A stretch of DNA of 64,000 nt from Acanthochlamys bracteata (lineage: Eukaryota; Streptophyta; Magnoliopsida; Pandanales; Velloziaceae), in the NCBI GenBank assembly GCA_019914995.1, contig CM034137.1, positions 7,839,155 to 7,903,154 on the forward strand, read 5' to 3'. Shown here piece by piece: positions 20,062-29,804 of this stretch. Within the stretch, counting starts at the first letter, position 1; the number at the start of each line of letters is the position of its first letter. The notes under the pieces are model-generated. The model did no database searches and had not been told where the DNA came from. It saw only the letters and a program-made list of their open reading frames with translations. Both the position numbers and the translations under genes were made by a program.

Positions 20062-21837
20062 ATGGATACCAACAATGGTGATAACCTGAAGCAGCAGCAG
20101 CCAACAAGTAGTTATTGGAGATTTAGCTGGGAAGATTTCTACCCTGAAGACTCATTCCGGAGCTGGACTGCGTATTGGTTGGCACTCTCTAAAACCCCTC
20201 GCCGTCTCAGGGACCGTATTTTTGGACGATCGACGGATGCTGAGGAGCTTGGTGAACTCCGTAGCCGGAGCGAGAACGATATGAAGCGTTGCCTCACTTG
20301 GTGGGACTTGATATGGTTTGGTTTCGGCTCCCATCTCGGTGCTGGTATTTTCGTGCTTACTGGTCAGGAGGCGCATGGAAATGCCGGTCCTGCTATTTTT
20401 CTCTCTTATCTAGCTTCTGGGTTGTCTGCAATGCTATCTGTCTTCTGCTACACTGAGTTCGCCGTTGAGATTCCGGTCGCCGGCGGATCTTTTGCGTACC
20501 TTAGAGTTGAGCTGGGCGACTTTGCAGCGTTCATTGCAGCGGCAAATCTAATACTTGAGAGCATTTTGGGTACCGCAGCGGTCGCGAGGGCGTGGACGTC
20601 GTACCTCGCTACGCTTTTAAACCGTTCCCCGAACTCCCTCCGAATTCATACGAACCTCGCCGACGAGTACAACATGCTCGACCCAATCGCCGTTGTCGTC
20701 CTCCTCGCGACATCAACAATCGCCATGCTCAGCACAAAGAAGAGTTCCCACTTCAACTGGATTGCCTCCGCCGTCCACATCGTCGTCATTGCGCTCATCA
20801 TCGTCGCCGGTTTCCTTCACGCGAAACCCAGCAACTTAAAACCATTCCTTCCTTTCGGCGTGCAAGGCGTTTTCCGGGCAGCAGCGATCGTCTACTTCGC
20901 CTACGGTGGCTTCGACAACATCGCGACGATGGCCGAAGAAACGCGAAACCCGTCGAGGGACATTCCGTTAGGCCTCATCGGTTCCATGTCTATCATCACG
21001 GCTATCTACTGCTTGATGGCAATGTCCTTAAGCATGATGCAGAACTACAAAGACATTGATCCGAACGCTGCCTATTCCGTTGCGTTTCGCGCCGTCGGCA
21101 TGAAATGGGCGCAGTACGTCGTTGCGTTTGGAGCACTTAAAGGCATGACAACGGTACTCCTCGTCTGTGCTATCGGGCAAGCGCGGTACACTACGCATAT
21201 AGCGAGAAGCCACATAATACCTCCCATCTTCGCCCTCGTACACCCGAAAACCGGCACGCCGATTTACGCCACGATGTTGATCGCCTTCTGTAGCTCTGTC
21301 GTCGCATTGTTCTCGAGTCTCGATGTTCTTTCCAGCCTACTGTCAGTCAGCACGCTGTTCATCTTCATGATGATGGCAACGGCGTTGCTAGTGAGACGGT
21401 ACTACGTCCCCGGCGTTGCGACGAAGCCCGATCAGATCAAATTATTAGCTTTCATACTACTTATCATCGCGTCATCGATGATGACTGCAGCGTACTGGGG
21501 ACTGCGTCCGGGAGGATGGATCGGATTCGTTGTGACCATCCCGATGTGGTTTGCAGCGACGTTGGGTTTGCAGGTGTGCGTTCCACAGCAAAGGAGGGCG
21601 AAGGCGTGGGGAGTGCCGATGGTGCCCTGGTTGCCGTCATTGTCGATCGCGACGAACTTGTTCTTGATGGGATCACTGGGCGCTAAAGCATTTGTTAGGT
21701 TTGGGATATGCACTGGTATCATGATCATTTACTACCTGTTCTTTGGGTTGCATGCTACTTATGATATGGCAAAGTTGGCAGCACCAGCAAAACGGTTAGT
21801 TGTTAATTTGGAAGAGGAGAAGAATGGGAAGGTATAG
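20062..21837 (+). CDS. Cationic amino acid transporter, CAT1/CAT8-like (copy A)
   Basis: Intronless, 591 aa, APC-superfamily permease expected to carry basic amino acids across a membrane. The ATG at 20062 (MDTNNGDN) is preferred because the open frame extends upstream only with non-ATG codons. Landmarks include FCYTEFAVEIPVAGGSFAYL, GFDNIATMAEETRNPSRDIP, FGALKGMTTVLL and a C-terminal FGLHATYD. The sequence is very close to copy B. Two differences stand out: the first-helix substrate motif reads SHLGAG (residues 90-95) where copy B has the normal SVIGAG, and the C-terminus ends NGKV because about 135 bases present in copy B are deleted. Transport competence is therefore uncertain. CAT8 is suggested by probable synteny only. 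Confidence 0.92.
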   Translation: MDTNNGDNLKQQQPTSSYWRFSWEDFYPEDSFRSWTAYWLALSKTPRRLRDRIFGRSTDAEELGELRSRSENDMKRCLTWWDLIWFGFGSHLGAGIFVLTGQEAHGNAGPAIFLSYLASGLSAMLSVFCYTEFAVEIPVAGGSFAYLRVELGDFAAFIAAANLILESILGTAAVARAWTSYLATLLNRSPNSLRIHTNLADEYNMLDPIAVVVLLATSTIAMLSTKKSSHFNWIASAVHIVVIALIIVAGFLHAKPSNLKPFLPFGVQGVFRAAAIVYFAYGGFDNIATMAEETRNPSRDIPLGLIGSMSIITAIYCLMAMSLSMMQNYKDIDPNAAYSVAFRAVGMKWAQYVVAFGALKGMTTVLLVCAIGQARYTTHIARSHIIPPIFALVHPKTGTPIYATMLIAFCSSVVALFSSLDVLSSLLSVSTLFIFMMMATALLVRRYYVPGVATKPDQIKLLAFILLIIASSMMTAAYWGLRPGGWIGFVVTIPMWFAATLGLQVCVPQQRRAKAWGVPMVPWLPSLSIATNLFLMGSLGAKAFVRFGICTGIMIIYYLFFGLHATYDMAKLAAPAKRLVVNLEEEKNGKV

Positions 21838-21884
21838 GCATCAATTGAGTTGAAATATTTCAAGAAAGATTTTGAAATAGATAC

Positions 21885-22110
21885 CATTAAGCTTGCAGTC
21901 TACAAGTTTACGGCCTTTACGCTTGTCAGCAAGTGAGATAGTTGTATTTGCTGCAAATTTACAAAGGCAAGAAAACCTGTTCTGTGTGTTCGACTCTGAT
22001 TGAGATATCACGAACTAGAACCTCAGGACTTCAACTATGGTACGCATCAGAAGGGTCCTCTCTCCAGAATGTTACCTACCTATGAAGATATACAGCAAGG
22101 GTGCTTTATA
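21885..22110 (-). pseudogene. Duplicated block, copy 2: fragment of the PPR 3' end
   Basis: Counterpart of 16,085-16,320. It keeps the 3' flank and only about 30 bases of PPR coding sequence (CCTATGAAGATATACAGCAA), then stops matching. Its exon-like stretch reads ADKRKGRKLVDCKLN, two bases longer than in copy 1. With no start, no repeats and no further coding part, it is a leftover of the segmental duplication. Confidence 0.75.
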
Positions 22111-23136
22111 TTTTTGAGAGATGGCCAAGAAATATCTACAATCAAGTAAAGAAATGAGACTATGCAGTTTGATGCTTTAATTTGTGATAGAAAAAATAGT
22201 ACTGCTTCATAAATTGTGGTATGCAGTTTTGAGAAGCTCAGTAATTATAGATTATCTAAAGAGTAACAGCTCATTCTTGGCTGGCACTTTTGGTTTGGGT
22301 GTCTATATTTTTAAGCCTGTGCTCTAATCTTTAGCTGTCCTCTTGTCTCTTTATTTCTTTTTTAACCCAATTTTTTTATCCTTTTCAATTTTAAAAAATA
22401 TTTATAAAATATTATAGAAAAAAGGTGCCCAAGAAGTGTTATAGCGGATGATTGTGAAGAAGGACAGGTCACGACACATGCAGCTGGAGTATACAAAGCC
22501 TGAGTAACCAAAACGGTTTTATATAGAGATGGATATATGACACGATTCGAAAATTTAATTCTAGACTGATTAATTTAATTTAGATTAGAATAGAGAATTT
22601 TGATCCGTATAATATATGTGTTAGATTAAAATTTAATGAATTTAATCTGATTATTAAATAAGTCGATCTAGATCGATATAAAATTGACTTACTAATTCGA
22701 ATGGTTATTTTTGAAGGAGCAATTTTTTTTACCGTATAATAAAATTTTGATAATAAAAAAATTAATTTATAAATTTAAATTATATTATAATTATAATTAA
22801 TTATTTATTTTTATATTTTAGTAAAATAGTACAAAATAAAAATTATAATATTATAAAATTATTATTATGTAGATTTTTTTAATGATGAATTTAAATTTTG
22901 TAGAAAAATTTTATCAAAATATTGCTACATATTTATAATCATAAAATTTTAACTATCATTATATACTTTCAAAAATAAAAATAAAAACACTAATAAATAC
23001 ATATTTTGACAAACACTTATTATATATTTTTATAAAAGATATCATATATAATTTATTTTAATTGATTTTATAATTTAATTCAAATTTAAAAATTTGACAT
23101 AGGAGCATATACTTGTGTACAGATTGACAACTAAGC

Positions 23137-23390
23137 GGGTGTTTGAGATTGTTTATGAAATAGAATTTTTTTAAAATGAAAAATATTTTTATCTTTTTTA
23201 AAAAATAAGCTCTATTTTTTTACTTCTAAAAAAATAATAAAAATATGCAATAAAAAAATCTCACTCTGTAAAATTTTTCTACACTTTCTAAATTTTTAAA
23301 TAAAGTTTTTATATACTTATAAATATATATTAAAAAATATAAAATTAAAAATTAAAAAATTAGATTAGGAGAAAGCAATTCCAAACACCC
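23137..23390. repeat. MITE-like element with clear terminal inverted repeats
   Basis: Left end GGGTGTTTGAGATTGTTTA; the right end in reverse is GGGTGTTTGGAATTGCTTT. About 254 bases, AT-rich interior, no ORF. This is the clearest member of the TGTTTGGAAT-ended family in the window. No exact target-site duplication is certain, though CTAA flanks both sides. Confidence 0.65.
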
Positions 23391-23949
23391 CCTAACTCAC
23401 ATATGTACAACGCTACACCCGAAGGAACGTAAGGTAGTAATGCCCTCTTAGACTCTTAAGAGACTAATCTAGGGTTGCAGGTACAGAAATTTGGTCAATG
23501 CGGGGCTCTGTTTTTTGTTTTTCTTTCTTATGTTTTGGCTATATCTGCAATTTGTGAATACGAATATAGATAGAAAATTGATGATTGATATTAGTTGAGC
23601 TGTTACATTCGGATTCAAAAATGAACAGTTTATTTGTCTCACGCGATACCTTTTGTCATAGAAAACGACAACCAGAATCTTAGAATTATTCCGCAAGTGA
23701 CTAATTTTCCTTTGGCATTTTTTGTGTTTGAACTGTACACTTTGAATCTTACACACACAAGGTGCGTTTGAAGGGTGTTGATACCTTTCTGAAAATAATT
23801 GTGGATAACATTCAGCATGGGCAACTAGCGAGGGGCAATTTTCCATGGCATACAGTGTTCGGGTTCTATTATTCAATACTACATACTGTGTGTGTGGACT
23901 ACTTTAAAGCAGCTTGAAGGTTGCCATTTATTCTCATTGCCAAAAAGCA

Positions 23950-25767
23950 ATGGATACCAACAATGGTGATGACCTGAAGCAGCAGCAGCAGCCAACAAGT
24001 AGTTACTGGAGATTGAGCAGGGAAGATTTCTATCCTGAAGATTCATTCCGAAGCTGGACTGCATATTGGTCGGCGCTCTCGGAAACCCCTCGCCGTCTCA
24101 GGGACCGTATTTTTTCCCGATCAACAGATGCTGCGGAGCTTGGTGAACTCCGTAGCCGGAGCGAGAACGATATGAAGCGTTGCCTCACTTGGTGGGACTT
24201 GACTTGGTTTGGTTTTGGCTCTGTTATCGGCGCTGGTATCTTCGTGCTTACTGGTCAGGAGGCGCATGGAAATGCCGGTCCTGCTATTGTTCTCTCGTAT
24301 GTAGCTTCTGGGTTGTCCGCAATGCTATCTGTCTTCTGCTACACTGAGTTCGCCGTTGAGATTCCGGTCGCCGGCGGATCTTTTGCGTACCTTAGAGTTG
24401 AGCTGGGCGACTTTGCAGCGTTCATTGCAGCGGCAAATCTAATACTTGAGAGCATTTTGGGTACCGCAGCGGTCGCGAGGGCGTGGACGTCGTACCTCGC
24501 TACGCTTCTAAACCGTTCCCCAAACTCCCTCCGAATTCATACGAACCTCGCCGACGAGTACAACATGCTCGACCCAATCGCCGTTGTCGTCCTCCTCGCG
24601 ACATCAACAATCGCCATGCTCAGCACAAAGAAGACTTCCCACTTCAACTGGATCGCTTCCGCCGTCCACACCGTCGTGATCGCGTTTGTCATCGTCGCCG
24701 GCTTCCTTCACGCTAAACCCAGCAACTTAAAACCATTCCTTCCGTTCGGCGTACAAGGCGTTTTCCGGGCAGCAGCGATCGTCTACTTCGCCTACGGTGG
24801 CTTCGACAACATCGCGACGATGGCCGAAGAAACGCGAAACCCGTCGAGGGACATTCCGTTAGGCCTCATTGGTTCCATGTCTATCATCACGGCTATCTAC
24901 TGCTTGATGGCAATGTCCTTAAGCATGATGCAGAACTACAAAGACATTGATCCGAACGCTGCCTATTCCGTTGCGTTTCGCGCCGTCGGCATGAAATGGG
25001 CGCAGTACGTCGTTGCGTTTGGAGCACTTAAAGGCATGACAACGGTACTCCTCGTCGGCGCTCTCGGGCAAGCGCGGTACACTACGCATATAGCGAGAAG
25101 CCACATAATACCTCCCATCTTCGCCCTCGTACACCCGAAAACCGGCACGCCAATTTACGCCACGATGTTGATCGCCTTCTGTAGCTCTGTCATCGCATTG
25201 TTCTCGAGCCTCGATGTTCTTTCCAGCCTACTGTCCGTCAGCACGCTATTCATTTTCATGATGATGGCAACGGCGTTGCTAGTGAGACGGTACTACGTCC
25301 CCGGCATTACGACGAAGCCTGATCAGATCAAATTATCAGCTTTCATATTACTTATCATTGCGTCGTCAATGATGACTGCAGCGTACTGGGGACTGCGTCC
25401 GGGAGGATGGATCGGGTTTGTTGTGACTGTCCCAATGTGGTTTGCAGCGACGTTGGGTTTGCAGGTGTGCGTTCCGCAGCAAAGGAAGGCGAAGGTGTGG
25501 GAAGTGCCGATGGTGCCCTGGTTGCCGTCTTTGTCGATCGCGATGAACTTGTTCTTGATGGGATCACTGGGAGCTAAAGCATTTATTAGGTTTGGGATAT
25601 GCACTGGTATCATGATCATTTACTACCTGTTCTTTGGGTTGCATGCTACTTTTGACATGGCAAAGTTGGCGGCACCAGCAAAACGTTTAGCTGTTGATTT
25701 GGAAGATGAGAAGAATGGGAAGATACCAGCAGCAACTCCTGCAGGTGTTCATCAAGAACAAGAATAG
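23950..25767 (+). CDS. Cationic amino acid transporter, CAT1/CAT8-like (copy B)
   Basis: Intronless, 605 aa, with the ATG at 23950 chosen as in copy A. It has a full set of CAT landmarks: SVIGAGIFVLTGQEAHGN in the first helix (from residue 91), the FAVEIPVAGGSFAYLRVELG block, LLVGALGQARYTTHIARSH, and a complete C-terminal tail ending in HQEQE. It looks like the better-preserved functional copy. Expected role is proton-coupled uptake or redistribution of basic amino acids at plasma or vacuolar membrane; localisation is not shown by the sequence. Near-identity with copy A over long stretches suggests recent duplication or gene conversion. Confidence 0.94.
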   Translation: MDTNNGDDLKQQQQPTSSYWRLSREDFYPEDSFRSWTAYWSALSETPRRLRDRIFSRSTDAAELGELRSRSENDMKRCLTWWDLTWFGFGSVIGAGIFVLTGQEAHGNAGPAIVLSYVASGLSAMLSVFCYTEFAVEIPVAGGSFAYLRVELGDFAAFIAAANLILESILGTAAVARAWTSYLATLLNRSPNSLRIHTNLADEYNMLDPIAVVVLLATSTIAMLSTKKTSHFNWIASAVHTVVIAFVIVAGFLHAKPSNLKPFLPFGVQGVFRAAAIVYFAYGGFDNIATMAEETRNPSRDIPLGLIGSMSIITAIYCLMAMSLSMMQNYKDIDPNAAYSVAFRAVGMKWAQYVVAFGALKGMTTVLLVGALGQARYTTHIARSHIIPPIFALVHPKTGTPIYATMLIAFCSSVIALFSSLDVLSSLLSVSTLFIFMMMATALLVRRYYVPGITTKPDQIKLSAFILLIIASSMMTAAYWGLRPGGWIGFVVTVPMWFAATLGLQVCVPQQRKAKVWEVPMVPWLPSLSIAMNLFLMGSLGAKAFIRFGICTGIMIIYYLFFGLHATFDMAKLAAPAKRLAVDLEDEKNGKIPAATPAGVHQEQE

Positions 25768-26258
25768 CCTTGAAATTTTCATGTAGTTGTCAATCATGCA
25801 AACAAACATGTATCCTTTTGAGTTTTGCAATATAGTTGTCAATCATCGATTACATAATACATAGGCATCAATTGTGTTGAAATATTTCAAGAAAATTTTT
25901 GAATTGCTGCTAACATCAATCCAAGCAAACTCCCTGCAGAAGAACTGGGAGCAAATCTTCTGCAAGCTTTATGCATAACACCATTCACAAGATCATATAC
26001 AATAGAGACATGCTTGCCGGAGGCATGCCTTCAACTAGTAATACCTGCACAAATTGGTAGAGATGGTTTTCCTCTGAGACGTCTGAGCAGGAGGATTGGT
26101 TCCAATCGAGAAACCAGTCCCTTTTCTAAGTAACTTATGTGCTTATTACTAATATTATTTACCTACTTTTTTTCGTTAATGTTTTGAGAGACCGCAAAAT
26201 GAATGCATAAGTTTTGATTTATTATTCCAACAATTCGATCGAACCTAAAGCAATCACT
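25768..26258. other. CAT copy B 3' region, with an unassigned coding-like stretch
   Basis: 25,768-25,905 is CAT 3' sequence, with GTTGTCAATCAT present twice. On the minus strand, about 26,026-25,905 reads open with natural-looking composition (ASGKHVSIVYDLVNG, then RRFAPSSSAGSLLGLMLAAI). I do not recognise it; it may be a fragment of a lost gene. Confidence 0.4.
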
Positions 26259-27662
26259 TCATTGTGAGATGGCTTCCAAGAACTCAGGGTCCTTCAATAG
26301 CTTCTCCATAGCCTCCGGAACAAGGCACACCTCAAGGTCCATGCAGCCACCGGCTTCTCTGCACGGGTACGTCGTCAACCTGCCGCAGAACTTATGCGCC
26401 GCGCCGCTGCGCACCGCAATCGCTTTCCCAAACCCGAACTCGCATTCGTACATCTCGAACCTCGGCGAACTCCCAACGGATAAGTCTCGCCAGTTGAACA
26501 TGTTCTGTAACTTGTTAATCACCGGATTCTCTATCCAGCTTTTCGCTGATTCTCTTATCTTCTTGTTGTCGTGCTCTGAAATACCTCGCCGGAAATTGTC
26601 TGCTGCCCACCCTAAACTGTTACTCATTAGCTCTGAAACCGTTGTTGTTGCCCGTATAGAATCGATTGAGTTGCCGAAGTAGGTACTCGGTAGCTTTGGT
26701 TGTAGCCGGAGACGGTTGTCGATAGCCATCCGGCAACTAGTGGTCTCTTCCGGCGGTAAACCGCGTGCACGTGTAACACATCGCCACATCAACGCAGATA
26801 GAGACTGCAACGACGATATTGGTCGTGTTAGATTCCCGCTTTCCTGATTGCTCGAGCTCTCTCTGTTTGCTCTCGCCTTCAACTTTGCGAGCGAGTGTTT
26901 GGAGAAAAAGAATATCCGCTCCCGGATCACCGGCAAAGGAAATCGTTCGATGAGCTCGTCACCAGCCTTGAATGGCAAGACCAACGGCGGTGATGCATCA
27001 CCGAACCAGCGTTCAAGCACCGGTGGCCGAGAGAGTTGAACACTCGCGATGTCTTCAGAATTGGCAGAACAACGGCAAATCTCGGCCCAGGAATTGAAGA
27101 AATGCCAGTATGACGAACCGTCTCCGACGGCATGGTTAAAGGACAGACCGAGAAAGTACCCATCGGCGAGCTCCGTTACTTGGACAGCAACCAACGGCAA
27201 CGATTCCCCGTCCAAATTGACCACTCCATCGAACGGAAAAAACTGGCGTAAGTAAACAGGAACGTCGGTGTTGATAGCGAGCAAATCGGATACCGTAAAG
27301 CCTTTCGCCTCCGCATGAATAAAGTCAACGCCTTTGTCGTTGCAATCGATGGCGATGAACATGCCATCATTGCTGCTGGGATGCTGTCCTGTTACTAGCC
27401 GGCCGGCGAGAGGGTAGAAGTGGCGGAGAGCGACGGCGAGAGAAGATTTCAGCTGGTGGACGACGATCGGTGAAATGGCAGAAGACAGACTTGAGAAGAG
27501 TAGACCTTTTTGGATGTAGTGGAATTGTAGAAGCCTTAGGTCCCAGTGTGCTAAATGGCACAGCTTCTTTTCTTCATCTTGTAACATTTCTGGTGTTCTC
27601 GGAAAGGGCTCGAGCAACGTTTTGGAGATGTGTCGGAGTGCTACCGGAGTTGTTGGATCCAT
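26259..27662 (-). CDS. BAHD acyltransferase, At3g50280/EPS1-like clade (tandem copy 1)
   Basis: Intronless, 467 aa, typical BAHD length. It transfers an acyl group from CoA to an alcohol or amine acceptor in the cytosol. The catalytic HAVGD (HxxxD) is at residues 177-181, within FNHAVGDGSSYWHFF. The second signature, normally DFGWG, is EFGFG at 408-412. The N-terminal LAHWDLRLLQFHYIQKGLLF and the RHFYPLAGRLV segment place it in the clade with At3g50280 and EPS1. The neighbour at 28.1 kb is its tandem paralogue in the same orientation. Substrate cannot be told from sequence. Confidence 0.93.
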   Translation of the reverse strand: MDPTTPVALRHISKTLLEPFPRTPEMLQDEEKKLCHLAHWDLRLLQFHYIQKGLLFSSLSSAISPIVVHQLKSSLAVALRHFYPLAGRLVTGQHPSSNDGMFIAIDCNDKGVDFIHAEAKGFTVSDLLAINTDVPVYLRQFFPFDGVVNLDGESLPLVAVQVTELADGYFLGLSFNHAVGDGSSYWHFFNSWAEICRCSANSEDIASVQLSRPPVLERWFGDASPPLVLPFKAGDELIERFPLPVIRERIFFFSKHSLAKLKARANRESSSNQESGNLTRPISSLQSLSALMWRCVTRARGLPPEETTSCRMAIDNRLRLQPKLPSTYFGNSIDSIRATTTVSELMSNSLGWAADNFRRGISEHDNKKIRESAKSWIENPVINKLQNMFNWRDLSVGSSPRFEMYECEFGFGKAIAVRSGAAHKFCGRLTTYPCREAGGCMDLEVCLVPEAMEKLLKDPEFLEAISQ

Positions 27663-28059
27663 TGCGTTAGTTTATTGTCAGTGGTTCCCTTCTGTTTCGT
27701 TTGTTTAGTTGTTCAACTCTTACGATAAGAGTTAGTTAAAAAATTAAAAATTTGTTTTATTTAACTAAATCAAACAGCATCTGAGGGTTTTTCCTGGATG
27801 CTTCAATTTGGGTGGATCTATTACTTTGACTTCGACAAGAATAGTTAATACGTTACATTAACTATTGTTAATTTTCAAGTAGACTTGTCTTCCCTAGTTA
27901 AAAACTTAAAAAATACATTTTACAAAAAACAGTACTAACCTCCGGCGAGGCGATTAAGTATTAAACACGTATAAAAAAGAAATGAACGATCTTCCCAATA
28001 TAAGAGTTTTATTCAAATTCAAGGATCAAATTTCGAAAACTTTAATAAATAAGTCAGTT
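27663..28059. other. Spacer between the tandem BAHD genes
   Basis: AT-rich promoter of copy 1 and 3' region of copy 2. No gene seen. Confidence 0.5.
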
Positions 28060-29472
28060 TTAAGTTGACGTTACTACGTTCAAGAACTCCGGGTCTTCCA
28101 AGAGCTTCTCCATCACCTCCGGCGACAAACAAACTTCGAGGTCCGTACTCCCTCCCCCTTCTCTTCCCGGGTACATCGTAATTTTACCGCAGAATTTGTG
28201 CGCTCTCCCGCTTCGCAGCGCTACCCCTCTCCCCCACCCGAACTCGCACTCGTACATCTCGAACCTCGGCGAACTCCCCACCATTACGCTCAACGGATCG
28301 AACAGCTGGCTCTGCTGGTATACCACCGGATTCTCCAACCACTTTTCTACCAGTTCTCGTATTTTCTTGTCGTCGTGCTCTGCTACCGATCGCTTCAGCA
28401 TCGACGCAGCCCAGCCGAGACTGTTATTCAACAGTTCTCCGGTTGTCGTCGTTGATCTGATTGCGTAGATCGTGTTGCCGAAGTAGTTGCTGTGAAGCTG
28501 GGGCCGGAGACGAGACCGGTTCTCGATGGCTAATCTGCATCCGGTACTCTGCTTTGCTGGAAAACCTCTGGCGCGTATAATGCATCGCCACATTAAAGCT
28601 GACACTGACTGCAGCGACGATATTATTCCGACGTAGCCGTCGCCGCCTTCCGTCTCTTCTTCGTGCTCTTTGTTTGCTTTTGATTTCAGCTTCGCGAGCG
28701 TTTCGGCGGAGAAATGAAAGATCCGTTCTCGGAGAACCGGCGGAGAGAATCTCTCGATGAATTCCTCGTGAGAAAGGTACGGAAGCTTCAACGGCGGCGT
28801 TCGATCGCCGAACCAACGCTCAAGGACGGGCGACCGAGAAATTTCAACGCTTGCAATGTCGCCGGCGGTGGAACGGCAAATCTCTGCCCATGCGTTGAAA
28901 AAATGCCAGTAAGACGTGCCATCCCCGACCGCATGGTTGAATGAAAGGCCAAGGAAAAGACCGTTGGCGAGCTCCGTTAACTGAACGGCTACCAACGGTA
29001 CTGAGTGACCGTCACAGGTGACGGTTCCATCTAACGGAAAGAACTCTGCTACGAACTCCGGCACGTCGGAATTAGAAGCGAGGACATCGGACACGGTGAT
29101 CGTTTCAGCAACAGCGTGGATGAACTCTGCGCCGTTGTCATTGCATTGAATAGCAACAAACATTCCATCGATATTTCCGTCTTCGTCGTACGCATGCTGA
29201 GTTACAAACCTGCCAGCGAGTGGATAGAAATGTCGCAGAGCGACTGCGAGAGACAACTTCAGGCGATCGATGATCGACGGAATATCGTAAGGACCGTCAG
29301 CTGAGGAGTTGGAGAAGAGTAGGCCTTTCTGAATGTAGTTTACGGTGAGCATGGCGAGATCCCACGGCGAGAAATGAATCAATTCTTCGCGCGAAATCAA
29401 CGGCGACGGCGGCGATGGTTTCACTACTGTTTTGGAGATGTGTTTGATCGTTGGAATTTTAGGTTGACCCAT
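28060..29472 (-). CDS. BAHD acyltransferase, At3g50280/EPS1-like clade (tandem copy 2)
   Basis: Intronless, 470 aa. HAVGD is at residues 180-184 (FNHAVGDGTSYWHFF) and EFGWG at 410-414, closer to the usual DFGWG than copy 1. It shares HISKTVVKPS, LSLAVALRHFYPLAGRFV and YECEFG..RSG..HKFCG with copy 1 along its whole length. The two genes are head-to-tail, 0.4 kb apart, with moderate divergence, so the duplication is old enough for functional separation. Both carry Glu in place of the Asp of DFGWG, so that change predates the duplication or is common to the clade. Acceptor and acyl donor are unknown. Confidence 0.94.
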   Translation of the reverse strand: MGQPKIPTIKHISKTVVKPSPPSPLISREELIHFSPWDLAMLTVNYIQKGLLFSNSSADGPYDIPSIIDRLKLSLAVALRHFYPLAGRFVTQHAYDEDGNIDGMFVAIQCNDNGAEFIHAVAETITVSDVLASNSDVPEFVAEFFPLDGTVTCDGHSVPLVAVQLTELANGLFLGLSFNHAVGDGTSYWHFFNAWAEICRSTAGDIASVEISRSPVLERWFGDRTPPLKLPYLSHEEFIERFSPPVLRERIFHFSAETLAKLKSKANKEHEEETEGGDGYVGIISSLQSVSALMWRCIIRARGFPAKQSTGCRLAIENRSRLRPQLHSNYFGNTIYAIRSTTTTGELLNNSLGWAASMLKRSVAEHDDKKIRELVEKWLENPVVYQQSQLFDPLSVMVGSSPRFEMYECEFGWGRGVALRSGRAHKFCGKITMYPGREGGGSTDLEVCLSPEVMEKLLEDPEFLNVVTST

Positions 29473-29530
29473 TTTTTTGTATCTTTCCTTCTCTTTTAGT
29501 TTCTCTGCTTCTTTTGTTTACGTTGAGCGA

Positions 29531-29540
29531 GTTTATATAG
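29531..29540 (-). promoter_or_regulatory. Possible TATA box of BAHD copy 2
   Basis: The minus strand reads CTATATAAAC about 60 bases before the ATG at 29472, a near-consensus plant TATA box at a plausible distance. Confidence 0.55.
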
Positions 29541-29804
29541 AGAAAGCTGGTAGGTGAAATTGAAAAAGAACTAATATATATGTTTCTTTAATTAGGCAGA
29601 GACTTGGTAAACTGTGCGGAATCTTCCTGGATGTTTCATGCTTAGGAAGACTTGTCAAACAGGAGTAATTAAGTTGATTGTTCACCTTATTATTATACAC
29701 TGGACAGTCGATCCTTCGTCGTCGTAATCATGCACGTTCCGTTACTAGACGCCCCGCAGCGATCAGATAGAAGAGACTATAAAGAAAGACTTTTTTCATG
29801 TTGT

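Larger units (their letters stand above)
21838..23529. other. Spacer between the two intact CAT genes
   Basis: Holds, in order: residual CAT 3' sequence shared with copy B (ATAGGCATCAATTG at 21,836), the copied PPR 3' end, a stretch matching 19,518-19,560 at about 22,480-22,525, then about 1 kb of AT-rich DNA absent from the copy A promoter, including a MITE-like element. No gene. Confidence 0.65.

Noticed and set aside
20592-21059. 155-codon plus-strand ORF rich in Arg, Pro and His
   Set aside because: Lies wholly inside CAT copy A in another frame; composition is an artefact of GC-rich codons. The matching ORF at 24,483 in copy B is the same shadow.
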